A stretch of 17,874 nucleotides of DNA from Ectocarpus siliculosus (taxonomy: Eukaryota > Sar > Phaeophyceae > Ectocarpales > Ectocarpaceae): assembly GCA_000310025.1 (NCBI GenBank), contig FN648955.1, positions 1-17,874 on the forward strand, in the 5' to 3' direction. The notes under the pieces were generated by a model, which saw only the letters and a list, made by a program, of their open reading frames with translations, did not search any database and was not told the DNA's origin. The first letter of the stretch is position 1. The number at the start of each line of letters is the position of its first letter. A program made the position numbers and the translations under genes. Shown one piece after another: positions 1-8,078 of the stretch.

Positions 1-175
1 AAAGAAAAGAAAAGAAAGAGATGCACCTTGCCCACAACAGAAGAAACATCTGAACGAAAGAGCAAGACAACAAACAAACAAGAGGAGGAGGAGTAGAAGA
101 GAGACAGAGGAGGAAGAAGAAGGAAGCGAGCGTACGGAAGGGAGGAGACAGACAGAGAAAGAGAGCAAGAGCATC
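1..175. other. Purine-rich (GA-rich) non-coding tract
   Basis: The plus strand here is almost entirely A and G: runs of AAAGAAAAG, AGGAGGAGGAG, AGACAGAGAAAGAGAG. It is followed by a T-homopolymer at about 186-199. No convincing reading frame is present. Such tracts occur in 5' leaders, introns and simple-sequence DNA; nothing here decides between these. Confidence 0.6.
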
Positions 176-209
176 GTCGGTTCATTTTTTTTTTTTTTTC
201 TTGTTTTTG

Positions 210-602
210 AAGCCGAGGTAAGCGTGTCTCGGGCGGAAGCTAGACATGGGTAGCGTGTTCTAGGCTGAAGCAGGGCATGGGAAGGCAAATGATGGAAAAA
301 AAAAAAATAGGGTCAAGGTAAGCGTGTCTCTGGCTGCTGAGCAGCAGGGCACGGAACGACCGGTTAAGCCGAGGTAAGCATGTTGTTGGTGAGAGCGAGA
401 CATGGAAAGGCCAGAAGATCGAGGAAGCATGTTCTAGGCTTGAGCAGGGCATGGAAAGACAGGCTGAATAATGCGAAGGGTGTGGTCAAGGTAAGCGTGT
501 CTCTGGCCAAAGGGCAGGACATGGAACGACCGGTAAGCCGAGGTAAGCGTGCTCGGGCAAAAAGCGAAGGCTTGAGCAGAGCATGGAAAGGCATAGAGGT
601 TT
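210..602 (+). repeat. Degenerate minisatellite with splice-donor-like AGGTAAGC in most units
   Basis: About seven imperfect units of roughly 50-60 bp occur in tandem. A typical unit runs AGCCGAGGTAAGCGTGTCTC, then a GGC-rich stretch, then GACATGGAACGACCGGT. AGGTAAGC begins at 216, 316, 372, 489 and 541. One unit near 425 has lost the GT (GAGGAAGCATG). A higher-order repeat of about 172 bp is visible: GGTCAAGGTAAGCGTGTCTC at 311 recurs at 484, and the ACCGGT-AAGCCGAGGTAAGC junction at about 359 recurs at about 531. Reading frames through it change with unit-length differences, so it is unlikely to be coding. Confidence 0.75.
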
Positions 603-846
603 GTGGGGAGGTTTGTGTCCAAGCTGGGCGACCAGCGGAATGTCGTCAGCCTGGTTCTTATTACTTAAGGAAGCGTGTGGATTCCTTAGTAGGCGAAGGG
701 CCGGGAAGGAGGGAGAGAGTTCTACCTCCAAGACCCGGCCTTTGCGCGGCGACACAATAATAAAAATGGCATTTTTCGGGAAGTGAGAGACAAAACTAGA
801 TACTAGGTGCTGAAACACCCAATAGCCATAGTTGGTTGTGGAAACG
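603..846. other. Unassigned spacer left of the hAT-like element
   Basis: No convincing gene is visible. The stretch ends with GGAAACGT (840-847), which recurs at 3225-3232 on the far side of the transposon and is a candidate target-site duplication. Confidence 0.5.
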
Positions 847-870
847 TTCCAAGGGTGTGTTCTGTAGGGT
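847..870 (+). repeat. Left terminal inverted repeat
   Basis: A 24-bp sequence that is perfectly reverse-complementary to 3205-3228. Its inner 11 bp, TTCTGTAGGGT, is the reverse complement of the ACCCTACAGAA core found repeatedly in both subterminal arrays. This suggests that termini and arrays share a transposase-binding motif (inference). Confidence 0.85.
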
Positions 871-894
871 ACCCACAGAAGGTACCGGCGGTAT

Positions 895-1380
895 TTTTCC
901 GGGTATTTACCCTACAGAACGTTACAGACGAGTTCTGTGGTACTTCCGCTACCCTACTGGATACTTCTGTGAGATCTGTGGCACTTCCAATACCCTACAG
1001 AAAACGCCTATGAGTTCTGTGACGCTTCAATACCCTACAGAAAACCTCTGTACACATTTGTTAACCTACCCGCTACGTTCTGTGAGATCTGTACGACCTT
1101 CGCACAAACCCGATTTTTTCTGTTGAGTTCTGTGGCACTGGCGATACAATACCGGATATTTCTGTAAGTTCTGTGGCACTTCCGATACCCTACAGAACCG
1201 TTCTGTGAGGTTCTGTAACCCTTCCGATACCCTACATAATTTTTCTGTGAGTTCTGTCACACTTCAAATACCCTACCGGACGCTTCTGTGAGATCTGTGA
1301 CACTTCCAATACCCTACCAGAAAAGTCTGTTCGATCTGTGACGCTGTCAATACCCTACCTACCGGGCTATGTCTGTACGC
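895..1380 (+). repeat. Left subterminal array, ~41-bp units
   Basis: Tandem units of about 39-41 bp have the consensus TTCTGTGAGTTCTGTG, then RCACTTCCAATACCCTACAGAA. TACCCTAC cores occur near 911, 950, 991, 1032, 1187, 1228, 1270, 1311 and 1352. A longer variant at about 1040-1170, containing TGTACGACCTTCGCACAAACC and AATACCGGATATTTCTGT, interrupts the simple period. The same longer variant occurs in the right array, so the two arrays share higher-order structure. Confidence 0.85.
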
Positions 1381-1582
1381 TCGTACGCTCTATGTTCTGA
1401 GTCAGGCCCACCAACCAAACTTGAAGCGCATCTTGTCAATTTGCAGAAAAAGAAAAAGTACAAATCACGTGGTTCTCGCACACAAGTCATCATGGTGAGC
1501 ATGCGCCACACACATGCACCACACACGTACACATCATTGTGAACAACCACGACGCATCTGTATCGCTGTGGAGGAGAGGGAC
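1381..1582. other. Spacer and presumed 5' region of the transposase remnant
   Basis: A non-repetitive spacer between the left array and the transposase start, with a short CA-rich patch at about 1505-1535. An in-frame upstream ATG at 1514 would add 23 residues rich in H, T and R with no recognisable domain. I prefer 1583 because recognisable composition begins there and the upstream residues derive from the CA-rich patch. No defined promoter element is visible. Confidence 0.4.
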
Positions 1583-1662
1583 ATGAGCTCTAACTCTACC
1601 ATCACCGCGGACCCTCCGAGCGGATCATCGATCGCTGCGGGAGGAGTCAACACGCGGGCAGA

Positions 1663-1699
<37 letters not shown>

Positions 1700-2163
1700 C
1701 CACCACCACCAGAACGCGAGGGAGCGGTAGAGATAGTTGACGCGGGAGGCGGTGATGCAGGCGTGCCCGTAATCGCACCCGCAGCCGTCTACAACAAGAA
1801 CGGGGAGCCGCATGCCGTGGACGCGGCTGTGGCGAAGGCAGTCGATGACTCCACGGTGCCAGCAGGCTTTATGAGGAAAGGGTCCCGCGAGAAGTCGTAC
1901 ATGTATTCGCTACGAGTGTACGTCGAGGCGTCGAGCAGCGACAAGCACCAGTTTTTCTGCATGGCCAACTCCTTGTGCCGCCGCAAGAACAAGAGGATCC
2001 CCTGCAAAGGCGGCGACCGCAGCAACGCCAACTCGCACCTCGAGAATGGGCACGGAGTGCAGGGGGTGCGTGGCGTCGTGAAGGACGGGAAGAGAAAGGC
2101 AGCGAAGCAGAGCATCACGGCAAACTTCGCGGCGAACAAGAACTCGGGTGTTGGGACGGACAG
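1583..2163 (+). CDS. hAT-like transposase remnant, exon 1 (BED-type zinc finger)
   Basis: Exon 1 reads open from ATG 1583 (or 1514) to a splice donor at 2163|2164 (GACAG|GTGTGT). Residues 28-38 are a pure alanine tract encoded by 11 GCA codons, followed by TPPPP. Residues 126-157 hold a Cys/His cluster (C126, C132, C141, H152, H157, the last part reading SNANSHLENGHG) that resembles a BED zinc finger, the DNA-binding domain at the N-terminus of many hAT transposases. Spacing of the first cysteines departs from the usual CxxC, so the finger may be divergent or decayed. A basic stretch (KDGKRKAAK) and ITANFAANKNSG follow, typical of the linker after the finger. The role would be binding of the transposon ends in the nucleus. 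Confidence is good that this is coding and moderate for the family. Confidence 0.6.
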
Positions 2164-2389
2164 GTGTGTGCGTCATCAGGTTTCTCTGCTTGTTGTGTGT
2201 GTACATGTATGTATGTGTGACTGATGTACTGCAGTAATACTCCGTGAGGAAACCTTACCTGCGCGAACCACGTAGTAACCAACTGACTGATGTTGGTATC
2301 TCACGCTTGTCCCGTTCTCCCCTTTGCAATGCTGTGCCGATACGGTACATTGTATTGTATTTCGGTTTCTATTTCGTTCCCTTTGGCAG

Positions 2390-2930
2390 AGTCCGTCAGC
2401 TCCTGGCTGTGGAGATGGCCGTGGAAACGTTTTTGCCCTTCAGCTTTTTCTCATCTGGCACAACTTGGCGGGATCTCACGGGGTTGCTCATTGACCAAGA
2501 CACACCTTTTCCGGCGCTCTCTTCTCGGCGCGTCAAGCACATCCTTGTGGAGTTACCAGGGCGAACAACCGGATGCAGAGAGACCGGGGGGGGGGTGGTA
2601 TATACCTGGGGTATTCTCTCATTTGAGCAACAAACATGCTTAAATACCCCCTATTTTCTGTTCTGTGACACTTGCAATACCCTACAGAACGTTACAGACG
2701 AATTATGTCACACTTGCAATACCCTACAGAAAGCGTCTGTGAGTTCTGTCACACTTGAAAACCCTACGGACACTTCTGTGACGTCTGTGATGCTACAATA
2801 CCCTACAGAAAATGTGACTTCGGCGACGCTCCAATACCCTACAGAAAACTTCTGTGAGCATTTGATAACCTACCCGCGAGGTTCTGTGAGTTCTGTACGA
2901 CCTTGGCACAAACCCGATTTCTTCTGTTGA
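2390..2930 (+). pseudogene. hAT-like transposase remnant, exon 2, truncated into the repeat array
   Basis: The acceptor CCCTTTGGCAG at 2379-2389 joins in phase with exon 1 (GAC AG|A GTC), removing a 226-bp intron and giving GTDRVRQLLAVEMAVE. The following residues (ETFLPFSFFSSGTTWRDL, then LLIDQDTPFPALSSRRVKHI) match the pattern of the conserved hAT block after the BED finger: hydrophobic-PFS, F/W..L, then P.SR. Transposase similarity ends near 2570. The frame stays open through a G9 run at about 2588 and through about 300 bp of the right subterminal array, reaching a stop at 2928-2930. The DDE catalytic core and C-terminal dimerisation region are absent. Either this is a deletion derivative, or a short BED-only protein is made. 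The array-encoded tail is probably not conserved protein. Confidence 0.55.
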
Positions 2931-3204
2931 GTTCTGTGGCACTTGCGTTACAATACCGGATATTTCTGTGAGGTCTGTTGCACTTTCAACACCCTACAGA
3001 GAACTTCTGCGAGTTCTGTGACACGACAGTACAGTACAGAAAACGTCTGTAGAGATTTGTGAACCTACCCGAAATGTTCTGTGGGTTCTGTACGACCTTC
3101 TCACAAACCCGATTATATCTGTGGAGTTCTGTGACACTTCCAATACCTACCCGATAGTTCTGTGAGTTCTGTGACAACTTCGGATACCCTACAGAAAGTT
3201 GCAG
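2640..3204 (+). repeat. Right subterminal array, ~41-bp units
   Basis: The same family as 895-1380, in the same (direct) orientation. TACCCTACAGAA-type cores lie near 2682, 2721, 2759, 2799, 2835, 2990 and 3185. Long direct matches to the left array include CCTACAGAACGTTACAGACGA (left at about 913, right at about 2684). A block with ACCTACCCG, TGTACGACCTT and CACAAACCCGATTT occurs once on the left and twice here (about 2868-2925 and 3064-3115, spacing about 200 bp). This shows duplication of a higher-order unit within the right array. Confidence 0.85.
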
Positions 3205-3228
3205 ACCCTACAGAACACACCCTTGGAA
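3205..3228 (-). repeat. Right terminal inverted repeat
   Basis: ACCCTACAGAACACACCCTT followed by GGAA: an exact inverted copy of 847-870. Symmetry stops at the next base on both sides (A at 3229 against G at 846; G at 3204 against A at 871). Confidence 0.85.
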
Positions 3229-3232
3229 ACGT

Positions 3233-3553
3233 CGACAAGAACCGTCTGTTGTTGGTATATTTACTTATTTTCTTAATATTACACAACGAATCCATCTCTA
3301 TCATAGAAAAGAGTCTGAGACAGATTAGCAATGAATTCATAGCGTCAGAAAGTACCTGTATGTCTACGGTTTCCCAGACAGCACATAGGGACATCTCCCC
3401 TCCCTGTGGGTAACAGGCTCGACAAGACAGTTTGGTAGCTGTCTTGTGTGTCTCATATATGTTCTGTTGGGAAGGTGCAGAAGAAATTGAATGTGTTCGG
3501 TACTGGTTGGGCGTTTTGTGTGTGGCACCCTTCTTTTTTTTTTCTCATTTTTT
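3233..3553. other. Non-coding stretch right of the hAT-like element
   Basis: AT-rich near 3250-3310, with a T-homopolymer at about 3533-3543. No coding, RNA or mobile signature seen. Confidence 0.5.
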
Positions 3554-3697
3554 GCCAAGAAGCAACCAGTCACCTGTGCCACATAAACCATGAGACCGTA
3601 CATACTGTATGTGCAAACCGTCTGCAACAGTTGGTTATTTTTGTTCTGCCATGAAGCAATCAGTCACCTGTGCCACAAAAACATAAGACCGTACATA
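3554..3697 (+). repeat. Two-copy direct repeat, ~50-bp block at 94-bp spacing
   Basis: GCCAAGAAGCAACCAGTCAC at 3554 recurs as GCCATGAAGCAATCAGTCAC at 3648. Both continue with CTGTGCCACA and an AGACCGTACATA ending (at 3604 and 3697). The second copy runs into (AT)n at 3694-3706. This looks like an old tandem duplication. Confidence 0.7.
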
Positions 3698-4031
3698 TAT
3701 ATATATGCATAGTCTACCTGTCCGCAGAATACATGTAGATGTATCCGTGCCAAAAGACTGCGGAACATCTTCCGACATCCATACGGTACAATGTACACAT
3801 GCCCACCGACATCGCAGTGCAAACGTATGGTACGACCAGACCTCCCTCGTAGTCTTCTAAAGAGAAGCGCGCGTAGCTGCACAGTCATCAAGACGTAAGA
3901 GTCAAGGTGCTGGCCACACCATCAGCGCGTGTGCAGCAGCGATCAGCAGTCGATCCCTCCAAATCGAACAAAACATTCGTGAGCACAACAACTGCGCATG
4001 CAAATAGACATAGCTGTAATGTAAACAACAG

Positions 4032-4039
4032 CAAATTGA
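4032..4039 (+). repeat. Target-site duplication, left copy (CAAATTGA)
   Basis: CAAATTGA immediately precedes the element at 4040. The identical 8 bp follow it at 4661-4668. Eight bases is the characteristic target-site duplication length of the hAT superfamily. Confidence 0.9.
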
Positions 4040-4660
4040 TAGGCCTGTGTGCTCGGTAGGTGATTTTTTTTTTCTTTTTTTTTCAGTGATTTTTTCCGAT
4101 TGCCAAAAATAAAATAAGTGATTATTCTAGGTGCACTGAAATTGTTTTCGGGGGAAATCGGCGACAAAAATAAGAAAAGGGTGAGAGCCAAGATAGATTT
4201 TTTCGGTGCTTTACGGTGATAATTTGAAGGGTAGAATGCCGAAAACGTTCTTCGGCGATGTTCGGCGATGTCTTTAAGGATCGTAGGAAGTACTCCACAT
4301 GAAAACGTTAAGACGAACTCTGGTATTCTTTTACGTATACCACAGGTTATAAGTGTGTCCGTACTGTCTGTGTGTACCGTGTGTGGTTTCTGCAGCGCGG
4401 TGCTTGGGTTGTGTTCGCTGTGTGCTGCGTGCTGTTGGCTCTGCTGCTGTGCTGCTGCGCTTGAGGGGGGTATCTGATGGGATTTGCGGGGTACGGCCTG
4501 TACACACGGAGCCCCCTAGAAAAACGGTGGAAATCAGTGAGCCGCCTCCCGTTTTTGGTGATCGGCCACTATTTTTTCGGTGATTCAAATTCCTCACTTT
4601 TTTCGGTCAAGTTTTCAAAATTCGGTGCTTTTCGGTGATCACCTACCGAGCACAGGCCTA
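4040..4660. mobile_element. Non-autonomous hAT-type MITE, 621 bp
   Basis: The element starts TAGGCCTGTGTGCTCGGTAG (then GTGAT) and ends with its reverse complement, ATCACCTACCGAGCACAGGC then CTA. The only difference is a 2-bp GT slip in the left copy. It is flanked by perfect 8-bp CAAATTGA duplications. The 5'-TAGG...CCTA-3' ends and 8-bp duplication are typical of hAT elements. Subterminal regions carry repeated TTCGGTGATT/TTCGGTGCTTT-like motifs at both ends (for example about 4203-4220, 4255-4270, 4575-4585 and 4620-4640), which are candidate transposase-binding sites. No reading frame with transposase features is present, so mobility would depend on a relative elsewhere. The exact duplication and near-identical termini point to a fairly recent insertion. 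Confidence 0.88.
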
Positions 4661-4668
4661 CAAATTGA
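4661..4668 (+). repeat. Target-site duplication, right copy (CAAATTGA)
   Basis: A perfect match to 4032-4039, directly abutting the CCTA end of the MITE. Confidence 0.9.
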
Positions 4669-4788
4669 CCCTTTACAACAGCAAGGTGAAACTGTTGTAT
4701 CGATAACAATCAAGGGAAACGCAACAACCATTCCGGCGTGCGTGTGCAGCCGCACTCAGTCCAAACGAAATAAGACAGTCGTGAGCAC

Positions 4789-5939
4789 CGTGAGGACACG
4801 GCGTGTGTGTGTGTGCAAGAGGGATCGGAGAGCGGCACAACGGTTTGCAATAGTTTGCAATATCCAACGAGACGAAACTACTAACTGTGGAACGTCTGAC
4901 AGCAACATCGGCGTCTTATGTGCAACAGTTAACAACAGCTGTAAGTACCGTATCAATGCAAAACGAACAAGACAGACCGTCATCAGAGAACAAGCTGTCT
5001 GTGTCCGGCGACCCGCAGTCAAACGAATTAATTGTGTTGATTGGGTGACCTTCATGGGAGAGCGTCAACACAACGATTGGTGCGCGCACCGAATTGTATA
5101 CAAACGAGAGTGTAGCTGAAGCAATAACCACACAAGAAGAAGGAGGCACTCCTTCGTGGTGCGACCCCAGGCCGCCTCATCAGTGTGTATGGCAGACATA
5201 CATGTGTGAGACCAAGCAGCCATGTGCGCCCCAGAGTTGTGGACAAACCGGACACCGAGCAGGTGTTCCACGGGCAACATTATTCGTGCGTGTGTCAACA
5301 GTGCTGCATCGTTCGCAACGGAACCATACAGCAGTGCCATCCGACACACGACGCGCGCGCATGTCTCCGCGCGGACAGACAGTCTAGCACGGGCATGACA
5401 CGTAAACTTGGAGTACGACGTCATACCCCGAAGAAAACTCGCACACGAACCAACCGGGGCAGGTGTCAGCAAGAAACAAAAAAAAAAAATCGTGTGTGTG
5501 CATTTTTTTTTTTTTTTCGAGAACTAGCAAGCCATAACGTATGTTCTGCAGAAATCAATTACGCATGTCCGCATATAAGACCACCATGGTTGCAGTGTCC
5601 ACGTCAAGAATACCGTCAAACACCATCCTGCGCGCGGCACACGGACGGACACCGATATGGCGGTGCAGACAAGACGGATAGACTATAGTGTGGCGAGACC
5701 TACCAGCGTAGTCTATATATATATTTCGAAGGGCGTGGAGGAGAAAAACTCGCACCACAAAGATTGGCACACATCTTGTACATGTGTGTGTGTGTGTGTG
5801 TTTTTTTTTTCATTCCATTGGCACGAAGCGGGCATCGCACCTCTGGTTTGTCGTGTGCCCAGTGAGCAGCGCTGTTGGAAGAAGCGGCACTCAGATGTGG
5901 TCACTCTCCCCAAACGCAAAAGCACGTCCTCTAACAACG
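4789..5939. other. Unassigned non-coding region with microsatellites
   Basis: Open frames occur on both strands, but none shows a domain, coherent splice signals or protein-like composition. The region contains A/T homopolymers (about 5479-5488 and 5503-5517), an (AT)n patch at 5715-5723 and a (GT)n microsatellite at 5783-5801 followed by T10. Much of the stretch shares vocabulary (AACAGCTGTAA, CAAACGA) with the degenerate tandem repeat to its left. It is probably old repeat sequence. Confidence 0.45.
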
Positions 5940-5954
5940 AGCCCTGATCGCTCA

Positions 5955-6074
5955 ACTCATGCAGTTGCGGTCAAAGGACCCCCCCAAGGTCCAACGTAGC
6001 CCCCCCGGCACCAGCGCGGTGTAGCACGGCGAAGCATAGTCCGCGATGGTCGCGTCCACGAACGTGGCCGACTA
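5955..6074 (-). other. Possible short 3' coding exon (weak)
   Basis: On the minus strand an acceptor-like CTCAACCTGACCGCTAG ends at about 6075. It is followed by an open frame reading SATFVDATIADYASPCYTAL, then VPGGLRWTLGGSFDRNC, with a stop near 5957. The composition is protein-like and differs from the surrounding repeats, but the frame is only about 39 codons, no upstream exon is evident, and an overlapping arginine-rich frame is also open. Treat as a candidate only. Confidence 0.2.
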
Positions 6075-6299
6075 GCGGTCAGGTTGAGGAGTGGAGGTAA
6101 AAGCGGGCCTACCGGTGAGCGCGCAGTCGCTGTGGGGCCGAGAGAGCCACCGCCAAGCAGTCGCCGAAGCCGCCGCGGCGGAACGCCGCGTGTTGCGAGG
6201 CGGCCTGTTACTCTCTCAAGTATTTCCAGTCTCCTCGATAGCTCCGGCGTATTTCGGGAGAGAGAAAGGGGACTGAACAAGGTAGAGTGAGTCATTTTC

Positions 6300-7200
6300 C
6301 AACATCCTTCATGGGATAATATCTGACTCTTCCCGATTTCGTTCCGAAATCCGGATTCGTCTCAAATCCGAGATTACCGTTACAACTCACATCCTGCACA
6401 TTCCGCACACAAATATGTTCGAACCTAGGCTACACACCCTGCGTTGCTGTGCACCCTCTCTCCTGACGCAGCATGAGTGCTTCATCACTCTGCTCCTGTC
6501 CTGACACCTCCAGCATGACATTGCTCGACTGCGGCTACTGGTTACTGCATGTGGGCGGCTGGCTGGTTCAAAGGCAGTAGACATATGTAGTCTATGGCTG
6601 AATCGTAAAGCATGTTCTCTTCTGTCTTTACGTCATATCTCTCAAGTTCTGCATTCTCACTCTCAGCAGTATACTTTGTAGTTGTACTGTGTTGTTGGAG
6701 GCACTCAACAACAACATATCGCTAGGGGCGCCTTTGGTGCAATGACCATGCCCACGGCAAAGAAAGGTCGTAGTGGCTCAGTTCCTGTTGTTTGTGATAG
6801 CTGGCCTCGGATTGATGGAGCGTCAAGTTGTCGGAGCATCCGTTCGAGGTGGTCACTGCCTGTGTTCGTTCCCCTACCTACCAAATTGTGCTTCAATTTA
6901 CCTGCTTGCCAAATTTACAACAAGTTGCGGCAATACGTATTTCGGAGGAACTTTTCACACCCCGGACTGTTCGTCATCAGCCCAGTTTCGTGCCGAGCAA
7001 ATTATTGTCACTGGTACTATGTATGCATATCTACTGCTGTCCAAACCTCGAAACGAAAGAACCCGTCCGACACAGGCCGGTGCAGCACGACCGAGGGCGT
7101 TAGGATGGTGCTGCTGCCGCCTGGCTACTGCCCTCATTTCATGAGTATCTACCTGACCTCGAACTACGGCAATGCAACCAAAGACATAAGCGGCCAGCAA
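6300..7200. other. Unassigned region
   Basis: Two overlapping plus-strand frames are open over about 6682-7206 and 6773-7144. Neither shows recognisable domains, and their coexistence argues against strong coding selection. A short palindromic patch, TAGACATATGTAGTCTA, lies at about 6579-6595. I see nothing else. Confidence 0.4.
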
Positions 7201-7479
7201 TCATAACGGCGGTGACCACACGTACGCGTGGCTGCATCTCGCGCGTGAGTGCGTTGTTTTTTTTTTCCCAGAAAGAAGCGGATGCGGGAACCTCTCTCGC
7301 CATGTTGTTTGCGCACACACGCATCCAGCTCTTCTTCGAAGGAACCCGCCCCCGAGGAAGGCAGGAGGAGTGCTCACGTCTAGAGACTCGCCATATGCAT
7401 GTATGTGCGTGCTGTGGAGGCGTGTACAGCTGCAGTGCAAGGTGAGGGTGTGTGTGTTCTTGCCGGAGGAAGCCTACAG

Positions 7480-7575
7480 ATGGACGAGTCAGCCCTCTCA
7501 AAAATCGGCAAACTTGCGGGCGGGTTGCTTATCTCTCGGCGGGGACCCAAACCCACTGCCAAGCTGCCAAGCTAA
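7480..7575 (+). other. Possible short terminal exon or small ORF (weak)
   Basis: The acceptor-like AAGCCTACAG at 7470-7479 is followed by ATG and an open frame (MDESALSKIGKLAGG, then LLISRRGPKPTAKLPS) ending in TAA at about 7573-7575. AAATAAA follows about 160 bp downstream at 7733. Just upstream are a T8-CCCAG acceptor-like site (about 7257-7271) and an AAG|GTGAGG donor-like site (7441). The 39-bp gap from that donor to this acceptor is too short for a typical intron, so no consistent model emerges. I do not recognise the peptide. Confidence 0.2.
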
Positions 7576-7835
7576 GGTTGCACCTCTACTACATGCCAGG
7601 GTACGTGCTCACCACCACAGAAGGTCGCCTGAGGCCGTTTGGAGCTGCTCCCGACCACCCGCGTTTCAGGACAGGAGTTGTGAAAGGCCTCTCCGCCCTC
7701 TCCGCATCTCCGCAGACGTTGTTCTGTAATTCAAATAAATTCCGAATATATGATGGGGGGTGTTAATTGCCGATCCCGGCCATTTTTCACACCGAAGTTA
7801 AATAATTAAAACCGTTAGTGTAACAATTCCTGGTT

Positions 7836-7929
7836 TACCGCAATAGTCGGTGAGTTGGCAACGGGTGCGATCGTTTTTTTTTATGTTTTTTCCCTCGTTT
7901 TATATTATCGCACCCCAGGCGGTGCCATA
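7836..7929 (+). mobile_element. Partial copy of the TACCGTAAT-ended element family
   Basis: The sequence begins TACCGCAATAGTCGGTGAG, then TTGGCAACGGGTGCGATCG, a T-run, ATGTTTTTTCCCTCG, and TATCGCACCCCAGGCGGTGCCAT. It aligns almost base for base with the reverse complement of 12030-12119, the right arm of the element at 11328-12119: TACCGTAATGGTCGGAGAGA, TGGCACCGGGTGCGATCG, a T-run, ATGTTCTTCCTTGAG, TATCGCGCCCC, GGTGCCAT. No matching opposite terminus was found downstream, so this is a truncated or diverged end. Confidence 0.75.
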
Positions 7930-8078
7930 GCTGCATACTGAAACCCCACGGGTTGAGTGACGTTTGCGATTGCCGGCCAAATAGACGCATTGAGTGAGGA
8001 TAGCTGCGTACTGAAACTTCACAGATGGATTGGTTTCTGAGATTGCCAAACCCATAGACAGACGCGTTGAGTGAGGAT
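7927..8078 (+). repeat. Two-copy tandem repeat, ~73-79 bp
   Basis: Copy 1 (7927-7999) and copy 2 (8000-about 8078) both begin ATAGCTGCRTACTGAAAC, contain GATTGCC, and end AGACGCRTTGAGTGAGGA. The repeat starts right where similarity to the mobile-element arm stops. Confidence 0.75.

Larger units (their letters stand above)
847..3228 (+). mobile_element. hAT-like DNA transposon with perfect 24-bp TIRs and truncated transposase
   Basis: The two ends carry a perfect 24-bp inverted repeat. Positions 847-870 (TTCCAAGGGTGTG, then TTCTGTAGGGT) are the exact reverse complement of 3205-3228. The direct repeat GGAAACGT at 840-847 and 3225-3232 is 8 bp long, the hAT target-site length. It overlaps the inverted repeat, so the exact boundary is ambiguous: the element could run 848-3224, or use a shorter duplication such as ACG. 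Inside each end lies a long subterminal array, and between the arrays is a BED-finger transposase remnant on the plus strand. Superfamily assignment rests on the transposase motifs plus the 8-bp repeat. The coding part is far shorter than a full hAT transposase (usually over 500 residues), so the element is probably non-autonomous. Confidence 0.75.
3926..4788 (+). repeat. Degenerate long tandem repeat split by the MITE
   Basis: Block 3927-3986 (GCGTGTGCAGCAGCGATCAG, later CCAAATCGAACAAAACATTCGTGAGCAC) resembles block 4738-4788 (GCGTGTGCAGCCGCACTCAG, later CCAAACGAAATAAGACAGTCGTGAGCAC). A weaker third relative lies at about 4957-4990. Subtracting the 629-bp insertion gives unit spacings of roughly 170-200 bp. 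Identity is limited, so boundaries are approximate. Confidence 0.45.

Noticed and set aside
836-1126. Open frame through the left subterminal array ending RPSHKPDFFC
   Set aside because: It is translated repeat DNA. The similar ending at 2930 reflects the shared repeat unit, not a conserved protein.
895-3204. CRISPR-like or telomere-like array (regular CCCTACAGAA repeats)
   Set aside because: Units are variable with no unique spacers, and the repeats sit just inside a perfect TIR with a transposase between them, so subterminal transposon repeats explain them better.
4331-4597. Open frames on both strands within the MITE
   Set aside because: Short, overlapping on opposite strands, and cysteine-rich from GCTGCTGTG simple sequence. 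MITEs are normally non-coding.
4580-5119. 179-residue plus-strand ORF
   Set aside because: It begins inside the MITE and crosses the target-site duplication into degenerate repeat DNA, so it is not a conserved gene.
5957-6295. 112-residue arginine-rich minus-strand ORF
   Set aside because: Low-complexity R/P/G/T composition from GC-rich DNA with no domain. A different frame over its 3' part looks more protein-like, so the full ORF is not supported.
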